Source: Conidiobolus incongruus B7586 (Eukaryota; Entomophthoromycota; Entomophthoromycetes; Entomophthorales; Conidiobolaceae). From it: a stretch of 17,754 bases of DNA. Both the position numbers and the translations under genes were made by a program. A model generated the notes under the pieces. That model had not been told where the DNA came from, searched no databases, and saw only the letters and a list, made by a program, of their open reading frames with translations. The DNA lies in contig JNEM01014008.1 of assembly GCA_000697335.1 (NCBI GenBank), positions 1 through 17,754 on the forward strand, written 5' to 3'. The number at the start of each line of letters is the position of its first letter. Positions within the stretch are counted from its first letter, which is position 1. Of the stretch, positions 9,994 to 17,754 are shown piece after piece.

Positions 9994-10790
9994 TTAAAAT
10001 CTATTTAATAGAGTAAAATAATGTGGTATGAGAGACAATGAAAATATTAACTTAGTTACATGTCCCATAGTCCAAGTAAATCGATTCCAAGTGACTCTTT
10101 CGTAAATCCATCAGAAAGTTATTCCGCAGTTGAGTGTAATATATGATTTCATAAACATAGATGATTTCTAAATAATACTCCTACATCCTTGATACAATTT
10201 GAATAATCGGATATTAAGTTGGAAATGTTTCAACATTACTTATTTGAGAGTAAGTAATCGTCATTTAATATAACATGGTCATATAATGCTTAAGAAGACA
10301 GATATTAACACTAATATATAGAAAGCTTTGGATTCTTGAGAATTTTTACAAAATATACTATTACTATAGGTGATAATATTTGGTTTTCCAGAGTTATGTT
10401 TAAAATGAAATTAAATAGTTTGGATCTTTGAGTAATATTGCAGTATTTATTTGAAATGTAAGAAATATCTTTCTATCAAACACTATCATATCAAGAACAC
10501 TCTCCCAAATCTCAGAAATACAAGTGCATATCCAGAACACGATGTCTTATACTAATTAGCTAGAATATCTTAACTGTACTAATTGGGATGCACTTTAAAG
10601 ATATTGTAAGGCACTTGAGTCAACACTTCGCGAAACATCAACCCACTACTTGTAATACAGTGGGAAGAAACTGTTAATAAGGTCAATAAATGATAGCTGT
10701 GATCCTTTAATTCATTTTTTTAATTATTATAACTATTAGTGTATGTATAATAATGTAAACTTATCCAACTATTTATTTTAGAAATAATCT
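9994..10790 (-). pseudogene. Decayed rhodopsin-like 7TM receptor, copy D
   Basis: This is the copy that best supports the receptor call. Reading the minus strand downward: a short TM1-like piece near 10760 (YIIIHTLIVIIIIKKMN); the loop and TM2 at about 10707-10575 (KDHSYHLLTLLTVSSHCITS, GLMFREVL); then CLIERYFLHF, with the E-R-Y triplet at 10473-10465 at the TM3 end; then about 10193-9994 in one frame with GCRSII, KSSMFMKSYITLNCGITF, WIYERV and a TM7 ending SLIPHYFTLLNRF before TAA at 9996. Copy B has ECR and WIYEGV at the same spacing. Frames change several times and stops interrupt most segments, so it cannot make a receptor now. The upstream limit is uncertain: about 100 more bases would be needed to match the 300-codon length of copy C. 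Confidence 0.7.
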
Positions 10791-12036
10791 AAAGTTCTTT
10801 AAGTTTTATTCGGATAGATTGTGTTAAATTTTTGGTCTATATCTATTTATCAATCCTTTATTTTCTGAGTATACAAACTTGTAAATAAATCATCTATTAT
10901 AAAATAGAAAGTTGAAACATTAATTCTTACCTCATACCTTATTAGAATTTATATCTCAATTAATCACTTGATATTTCAATTCGAATTTCTTCTGTTCAAA
11001 CACTGTAATAACAGATATGATATTTGAATTAGCATATTATATCATTTAATTTATATTTTTTTTGAGCTTTGTTAATAATAATCTCATCACTTAATATAAT
11101 TTAATAATTAAAATTCTATTAATAATTTAATAAAATTTAACATTTTTAAATTGAGAGAATTATTCTTAATATAATTTATAAAATTATTTTATATTTTAAA
11201 AAAATATAATTTTTAAATATTTTTTATACAATTAAATTTAAAATTATCTTGAATAATATACAATTTAAAAGAAATATTAATATCAAACTCAATTATTTAG
11301 TATATTTATTTTTTGAATATGTTAATAATTGAAAATAACTCGGGTGATTAAATTCAATCCTAAGTTACAACCTGTACTTTAAAAAATTATTTTATTTCAC
11401 TAAACTAGTAATTAAAAACTTTTTAATATGTGATTGATTATATCAATTCAACCATTAGTCATTTTTAGTATCCTACATAAATGTTTATAACCTAGTAAAT
11501 AATTTGAAAATTGATAATAGTAGTAAAATTAAGACATGTAATTATATTTGAAATGAATATTTAATAGGAATTTAAGATATATGAAAGTAATAATATGTTT
11601 TATACCATTATATAAATAAAACGGTATGAATATATCTCACTTAATTAAATAGGCTATATCTTAAATTCCATGTATAAATTTTATAGATCAAATTATATAA
11701 TTTTAATTTTTGGAGAAAAAATATATAAAACCACTTGTATTCTAGTATGATTAATTTAAGTCTGATATTTTGAAGCTTGAATTTTAGTAAAGTATAATTT
11801 CAAAGATATATATTCCTAAATTTATAAAAGTTTAATCATATAATGATATATTTATCATTAAGATATTGAAAATATAATCAATTTTATGTAATAATCTTGT
11901 AATAAATACTTGAAGATTGAAATTATTAATTTTTCAATTTAATTTTGTGAAATTTTAAAAACCAATCTAGAAAATTATTTTTTATATCATTTATTAGAAC
12001 ATTATTTTTGAATAATTTGAATTTAATAATATTAAA
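10791..12036. other. A+T-rich spacer between receptor relics D and B
   Basis: The N-terminal codons of copy D may extend into the first 100 bases. Beyond that I see only A+T-rich DNA with no protein-like frame, repeat array or RNA gene. Confidence 0.5.
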
Positions 12037-12900
12037 TTATACTATGAAATCTTTATCAATATCACTATTCGTAAATAGAGCCGTTGAACAATTCACTATC
12101 GCTGTAAAGGGTAATAATATAGAAATATATTCCATCGATTAAATACGTCTATTTCTAGCAACTCCTTCATAAATCCAAACGAAAGGTTTACCTGAGTGCT
12201 TTATCATATATGGAATTAAAAACATTATTGTTTTTAATATTCATGTTCTGCACTCACTCTAAATTTTAGATTTATCCATATTGAATCTGAGTTGATTTGT
12301 GCATTCTTTACAAAAGAATATCAAAAGGGTTATATACCATACAATGGTTATTACATAAATAATAATGGTTATTATAACACCAGTGATAAGGAAACCTTTA
12401 GATTGTGGCGATAGATTTAAAACGCATAGAAGTTCAATGAGCGATATTACCTGATTCCCTAGAGCAATATTATAAATCCTAATCGTTAGAGTTGAAATTA
12501 TCATTATAATTAACAATATTATTCAAAATAAGGTAAGTAATTTTATAAAATCGATTAAAAATACCCGCTCAAGTCTTAATACTCATAACGAACAATCCGA
12601 ATATATAATTGCTTAATTATTAGCTAAAAAATCGTAACCGCACCAATTAGGATGTTACTCCAAAATATAACAGGGAAATCGGGTGAATAAACCACGTAAT
12701 ACAAGACTTCCACTAGCAATAGAATGGAAAAAACTGTCACTCGAGTTATAACTTTATCACGATGACAACACTTGATTTTTTTTGAAGTGTAAATTTATCA
12801 GAATTATGGTAAATAGTAAACCAAATATTTCATTAATAATAAAAATAATTCACAAAGCGTTAATATAACCCTCTGTAGGGTCATTGGAACTCAACTTTAT
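12037..12900 (-). pseudogene. Decayed rhodopsin-like 7TM receptor, copy B (best preserved)
   Basis: A plasma-membrane receptor relic, about 288 codons from a likely lost start (ATA at 12900 where copy C has ATG) to TAA at 12039. Segment one (12900-12757) gives the N-terminus SNDPTEGYINAL and TM1 IFGLLFTIILINLHFKK. After a frame change, 12768-12627 gives the loop CHRDK and TM2 VTVFSILLLVEVLYYVVYS. From 12582 to the end one frame holds everything else: VLRLERVFLI (E-R-Y-like TM3 end), TM4, YNIALGNQVISLIELLCVL, TM5 (GVIITIIIYVITIVWYITLL), loop QLRFNMDKSK, SECR, TM6 with FLIPYM, WIYEGVARNRR and TM7 ending AIVNCSTALFTN. That 182-codon frame has four nonsense codons: TGA 12525, TAG 12261, TGA 12243 and TAA 12141. 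All three stop types occur, so a recoded stop is not the explanation. The 85-codon open stretch at 12516-12259 is only the TM4-TM5 part and should not be read as a small gene. Confidence 0.8.
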
Positions 12901-13148
12901 GAACTCAATATAACTTTAAAATTATTCTACATTTAAAATCTGTATTATAAAACTAATTACAAAAATTCATTTTTTATTGAATTATGTACATATCAGTCAT
13001 TAATAAAATTCTATTATGAATTATTTGTGGCAATATAAAATTTATGATAAAATATATAATAATATTTTATTTGATAATTAATACACATTTTGTCATATTT
13101 GGTCTTATAAGGAATAATTGTTTAATTATTTACTAATCTCTTCAAAAT

Positions 13149-13435
13149 CTACTCAACTTGAGGCAAAATCAACCAATTATTATAACTATCTTCAATTTTA
13201 AATCCGCTCAGAAAAAATCTCACCAAGTCAACTTTCGATTTTACAGTTAATTTCCGCAAGTACTCGTTGGTATCAATCATGAATGTTTCATGATATTGCT
13301 CAATTACTTCACTATATTGTTAATTCGTTAATAAAATTCAATATTAAACCTTGATAATAATTTGGTTCTTGTTGAAAATAACTCAACAAATATCATATTA
13401 TAAAAACGAACATATCAAAATACATTTTCCAATAT
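13149..13435 (-). pseudogene. Relic of a soluble, possibly F-box/LRR-like protein
   Basis: Two minus-strand frames abut. At 13432-13331 one reads YVRFYNMIFVELFSTRTKLL, then SRFNIEFY before TAA at 13330. At 13319-13152 the other is open for 56 codons, reading QYSEVIEQYHETFMID, EYLRKLTVKSKVDLVRFFLS, then GFKIEDSYNNWLILPQVE before TAG at 13151. The mix of charged and hydrophobic residues is protein-like and soluble, and local G+C rises here. The spacing of Leu and Ile, and the ending W-x-x-L-P-x-V-E, resemble leucine-rich repeat parts of fungal F-box proteins, but that likeness is weak. It sits between receptor relics B and C on the same strand and may continue in frame past the stop as a more eroded tail. 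Confidence 0.45.
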
Positions 13436-13894
13436 GACAATTTCCGATTATATAAAATTCAATCAAAATTTAATACTATATAGTTCCAATATTGGAATTC
13501 ATAATAGGTTTAATTTAGATTTTTATTTCTTCAATATATAGATAAATAGATAATTCTAATAATTAATTCTTTATCTGATAATGATAAAACATAAATAATT
13601 TAAAAATCAAAACTATAATATACCTCGATAATAGTAAACAATGAAGAAAATTTATTCATGTTATTCATAGAAGATTAAAAGTTTAATAGTTTTATATTAA
13701 CTGTAAAAAGATTATTTTAATAGTTATTTTCAATATTTATAATTAATATATTTGAATTTATTTAATTTGAAAATAATAAAAATTACAAAAAGAAAACTAG
13801 AGAAACTCCAACCAACTTAATAATTTCAGGAAATTATTGTCAAATAAATAATTGAAGAGGAAAATATATTGTACTTTAATACTGAATAGTATAT

Positions 13895-14794
13895 TTATTG
13901 GGGATAAACTTTCAATTGAAATGGGTTTAAGAATTTTAATAAATATTTGTTCACTTCCTTATTGATAAATAATATAGTAAAACAATTAACTTAAACTGTT
14001 AATATAATAATTGTAACAGCAAAAGATTCTATTGACCAAGTTCTACAGTTGCTTGTCATGACTCCATATGTCCAAATAAATAGTCTTCCACAATATTACA
14101 ACAAAAAGCACTATAAAAATAATTGATTTGCCTATAATTATTCTGCACTCCCTATAAGCTTTAGATTTTTCAACATCAAGTTATAATTGTTTTAATCACT
14201 GTCATCAAGAATTGACAATTTCCATATAAGGCAATATAGACAATAAACAAGCTGGGATAGTTATTATCATATAGCTAGTGTAAAATATTCATGATTCTGT
14301 TGTAAGTTATAAGATTCAATACAGTTCAACTGAAGAAGCTATTTGACTTACCAAAGCAATGTTTTCTTCACTTAATAATAAACTTGGAGTTATTAGTAAG
14401 GTAAATATAATAATCCAAAATAGGACAGGTAGTTTAAATTTAAAAAAGACCAATTATACTCTCTCTAGGCTCAGTAACTATAATAAAAGCCTTGCATAAC
14501 ATAATGGAAATAATGTGCTAAATAATCCTAGTCACATCAATTAGGAAGCATTATAATTATATTGTAAGGAACTAGGAAAAAAAATTTCTAATAATATTAA
14601 ATCACCTTATGGAATATTGTTCAAAGTAATTGTGAATGAAATAAAAATAATACCACGATGGCAATTAATTAATTTTTACCCAATATAATCAATAAATGGA
14701 TATAAATATCAAACCAGATATTCTAGTAACTATAAACACTAAGAGCATTAGTATATCTTTCATCAAGGTTGCTGTGATCAGAATTACTATTCAT
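13895..14794 (-). pseudogene. Decayed rhodopsin-like 7TM receptor, copy C
   Basis: This relic keeps both ends: an ATG at 14794 (MNSNSDHSNLDERYTNAL) and a final TAA at 13897, 300 codons apart, the typical size of a small rhodopsin-like receptor. The N-terminus matches SNDPTEGYINAL of copy B. TM1 is near 14690-14620 (LIAIVVLFLFHSQLL). LSLERV at about 14471-14454 closes TM3, followed in the same frame by TM4 (LPVLFWIIIFTLLITPSLLL) and ENIALVSQIASSVELY, which aligns with YNIALGNQVISLIELL of copy B. TM5 follows (MIITIPACLLSILPYM). The ICL3/TM6 block is LDVEKSKAYRECR then GKSIIFIVLFVVIL, and TM7 is GRLFIWTYGVMTSN, SIESFAVTIIILTV, VNCFTILF. Several frame changes and stops interrupt it, at other places than in copy B. 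TM2 is hard to read. Confidence 0.75.
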
Positions 14795-16713
14795 ATTTGA
14801 GGATATTTTGTTTTAGTATTTAGAACTTAAATTTGATTTGCTGATTTTGATTATTAAATATTTTTTTTAAAAATTTTATTAATTAAAAAAAGTTTCAATT
14901 AGAAAATTAATATTGAAATATTATTGGTTTTAATCGGAATTATTAAATTTTAATTGAATTTTTAAAACACTATTAGTCAAACTTATCAATATTGAACATA
15001 ATTTAGAATCTGTTATGAATTGACACAAATTAGAATTCAAGTTTGAAAATTATAACTTACAGAGATACTCCTCGTATATGGTAATATACGAATCGGATAA
15101 ATGTCAATGATTTTTAAATAATATATAGAATTTGTAAACTATTTAAAATAATCTCAAGCGTTATTATAGCAGAAATATACACCCGTCAATAATATATTAT
15201 ATGTAATTTAACAAAAATTGAATAATTATAATTTTGTTGTTAATGAATAATTATGCTATTAGCTATACATCATAATTCTTTCTCAATCTCAATATTTTTG
15301 ATATATTCTGTTTAAAAATTGAGTATTATAACAGAACAATCACTCAGAATTAATAATATTTAATATAATGTGTAAAATTATATATTGGCAAATAATAAAT
15401 AATTAAACCAAAATAATGCTTTTAAATATTCTATAACATTAATCTAATGCCAATTACAATTTCATACACTAATACCATTATAATAACTTATAACAGTCAT
15501 TAAAAACTGGAATCCAAAAAATTACTGTAATAATTTATATGATTTTAGAGGAAATTGTTAGAGATCAGTTGAATGGGATTTAATCCAGAGATTTTTCAAA
15601 ATATAACTATATTCAATTGTAACTGAACTTTTAATACTTAGCATATTATAATACTTGAATAATATTTAGATATATAAATTTATAACCAAACTATTAGAAA
15701 TAAAGTTAATTCTATGTATTATTAATTTATTTATTTCATAACCGAAATTACTTGTAGACACTTAAAATAGGAATTTATCCTGCTTCAAGTTTGTAACAGT
15801 ATTATTATAATATTTATTATTATAATGTATAATTATAAGGTTTTTATATATTAACTGAATATCAGAAAGCTTTTTGCTATCAAACATAAATGTATATTAA
15901 ATATTGAGTATTCTTTATTTTTTGATTATCTTTGATATTGAATGATATATTAGTCTTAATATCTAAATCTTCAATTTAAACAAACAGAACAATTAGTCAA
16001 ATTCATCAAAATTTATCTGTTATATATATCATATAATGATTCCTAAAACATTATAAAATTTAAAAAATTTAGCTTATTAAGATTTCATATTCTATAATGA
16101 TTTTTAATTTAATATATATTTTCACTTAATGCTATAGTTTGAGTTATATATCAGCAGTTTAATGCGTTATTTGAAATTAAAATTTGTCATAAATACTATC
16201 AATTGTATCATTGAAGATTATATTTTAAATTTATCAAAATATTTATATTGTATAAGTAAAGATTTTAGGAGTATCAAAATATTCGAATATCGAATTCTTC
16301 CAACCAATAAAATTAAAACTCTATTTATCAAACTATACCATTATCATTAAATATCATACTATATAAATAGTTCAAATCATTGTTAACAGAATCAATAAAT
16401 ATTGATTTAAAATATGGGTATTATAGTTTTGATTTAACTGAAAATATTATAAATAGATTTTTGTCGGATGTTCATGTTTATCTTTTTCTTAAATATCAAA
16501 AGCCAATACTCGGATTGGTTGGCAATATTGGCTGGTCGCTTATTAAAATTTATTCGATCTAATTCATTAAATCCAACCAAATATGTAATTTTTCTCAAAA
16601 ATCACCAATCCAATTCATTTGTAAAAAATTTCAATCCTGAAATGTCAACATGTGTCCTTGTTTTCACATCCAAAATTCCTTAATAATGTGCAAAGTTCCA
16701 CAATTCCTCCTAA
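14795..16713. other. A+T-rich spacer
   Basis: Mostly A/T DNA without recognisable genes. The promoter of receptor relic C would have lain at its left edge. Plus-strand open stretches at 16162-16347, 16380-16559 and 16468-16680 are rich in I, N, K, L and Y, as expected by chance in such DNA, so I do not call them genes. They could be an eroded upstream part of the relic that begins at 16714. Confidence 0.4.
15072..15091. repeat. Perfect 8-bp inverted repeat
   Basis: TCGTATAT, a four-base spacer GGTA, then ATATACGA, seen directly. There is no T tract or gene end next to it, so a function is not implied. It may be chance in A+T-rich DNA, although the CG in each arm is uncommon here. Confidence 0.6.
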
Positions 16714-17024
16714 TACCACTACAACGCAAAATGCACCCTCCTAACACACACTCAGGACAAACTCACTTCCGTTCCTTCTTCCGCTATTACTAATCATTGC
16801 CTGTTGCTATTCTCTAATATACTATCCGCATTTTCTATTCTTACAAAATGATGTATAATATATCATTAATATCCATTATCAACGACCATTTGAACGAACA
16901 TACGCTCAACTGATTATTGCTTAAGTTGTCGAGTGCTCACCCCTCGTTGTCAGCAGCTTACCTCAGATCATTAGGACTTGAATACTTCAATGTGCCACCA
17001 ACACTCTGTCCTTGGATTGGCTAA
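16714..17024 (+). pseudogene. Relic resembling part of the transcription factor family
   Basis: Two plus-strand frames follow each other. At 16714-16851 one reads NAKCTLLTHTQDKLTS, then SSAITNHCLLLFSNILSAFS. At 16848-17024 the other reads ISIINDHLNEHTLN, TGA at 16911, then LLLKLSSAHPSLSAAYLRSL and GLEYFNVPPTLCPWIG. The second frame can be set without gaps against residues about 123-160 of the intact factor (NEGQITQLTNLIPAWEFSIM, ERLLANSLEIPLHYPYDP): N-E, then L/I, Q-L, S and L at matching places, though overall identity is low. Local G+C is clearly higher than around it. It may be a fragment of a paralogous regulator in the opposite orientation to the intact gene; other families are possible. 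Confidence 0.35.
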
Positions 17025-17039
17025 CATAAACAAAAATCA

Positions 17040-17754
17040 ATATTATACAATTTCTATTTAATACTTTTAAGATTATCTTAACAATTGATTTTTTTTATAT
17101 TGAAACAAAACAACAGACTTTTATCAATTTTCAATAAAATTTATTATGAAATTGATTCAATTTTAATTAATTTATAATATTAGTACAAAAATTAATTAAT
17201 GTCATAGTTTTAATATTAAAATTTAATAAATATATTAATATATATTTTATAATATAATATAGGACTAATACTCTCTTTTATTATTAATAAATCTTTTTGC
17301 TATATTTTTAACAAGCTTCTAATATTTAAAAAATAATTTTTTTATTAAAAACTAAAATATATTGTTTTACCAACTAATTTAATTTATTTGTAATTATTTT
17401 TTTTCTTTCAAGCATATTTTTTGATTGCTTAAAACAATTATAATTATATAAATTGTAATTTAATAAGTATATTAGATATAATAGCTTTTTCTAATTTTTT
17501 CTATATTGAAAGTCTTTTAAAAGTTTAATTTATTATATACTAATCTATAAAAGTAAATTATAAAATAAAAATCACTTATATATTAACCTATAATTTAAAT
17601 AATTTTTGATTAAATTTATTTAAATTAAGATATATAATAAAAGTTTATTATCTAATAATAATAAGTTAAACTTAATTATATTTAATATATTATTGGTTAA
17701 TATATTAAAACTTAAATTTTAAATAAGATAAGTTATAAATTTATTGGTTTTAAT
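17040..17754. other. Very A+T-rich end of the window
   Basis: Nearly pure A/T with no CpG that I can see and no protein-like frame. The texture resembles 1-600 and 6.6-8.2 kb. Old, heavily mutated repeat DNA is possible; no ends or coding remains are visible to name an element. Confidence 0.5.

Noticed and set aside
12259-12516. An 85-codon minus-strand frame as a stand-alone small membrane protein
   Set aside because: It is the middle part of receptor relic B. The same frame continues past its stop with TM6 and TM7 landmarks shared with copies A, C and D.
16162-16683. Three short plus-strand open frames of 60-71 codons
   Set aside because: Their I, N, K, L, Y-rich content is what chance gives in this composition, and I could match none of them to the relics nearby.

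Overview
The window is extremely A+T-rich eukaryotic DNA. The one clearly intact gene is an intron-less 647-codon open reading frame on the minus strand (2708-4651). It looks like a fungal-specific transcription factor of the zinc-cluster family's middle homology region, but it has no zinc cluster. That gene, the very low G+C and an expanded family of rhodopsin-like receptor relics point to an early-diverging fungus. An entomophthoralean such as Conidiobolus is my best guess, made from remembered general features of that group and not from any search.

Most of the rest is a graveyard of host genes. Four decayed seven-transmembrane receptor genes, each about 0.8-0.9 kb, can be read by eye and aligned with each other. 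Copy A is on the plus strand (about 1138-2044). Copies D (about 9994-10790), B (12037-12900) and C (13895-14794) are on the minus strand. All four share the same order of landmarks: a hydrophobic TM1 and TM2, an E-R-Y-like motif closing TM3, a fixed stretch before TM5, an ICL3/TM6 block (DKSK...ECR in B) and a TM7 end. In A, B and C that end is V-N-C-x-T-x-L where classical receptors have NPxxY. All are broken by stops or frame changes at different places, so each decayed on its own.

Other recognisable remains are a possible fifth membrane-protein relic (about 6140-6560, minus), an unknown relic (8183-8509, minus), a soluble-protein relic that may be F-box/LRR-like (13149-13435, minus), and a short relic resembling part of the transcription factor (16714-17024, plus).

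Layout: 1-1137 is very A+T-rich DNA without a gene; copy A follows; then a spacer and the transcription factor; then a long spacer with the fifth candidate; about 6.6-8.2 kb is featureless A+T DNA; 8.2-8.5 kb holds the unknown relic; copies D and B, the F-box-like relic and copy C occupy 10-14.8 kb; the last part holds the transcription-factor-like relic and an almost pure A/T tail. I found no rRNA, tRNA, CRISPR array or recognisable transposon. The region reads as a birth-and-death neighbourhood of receptor and regulator genes in which one regulator survives.
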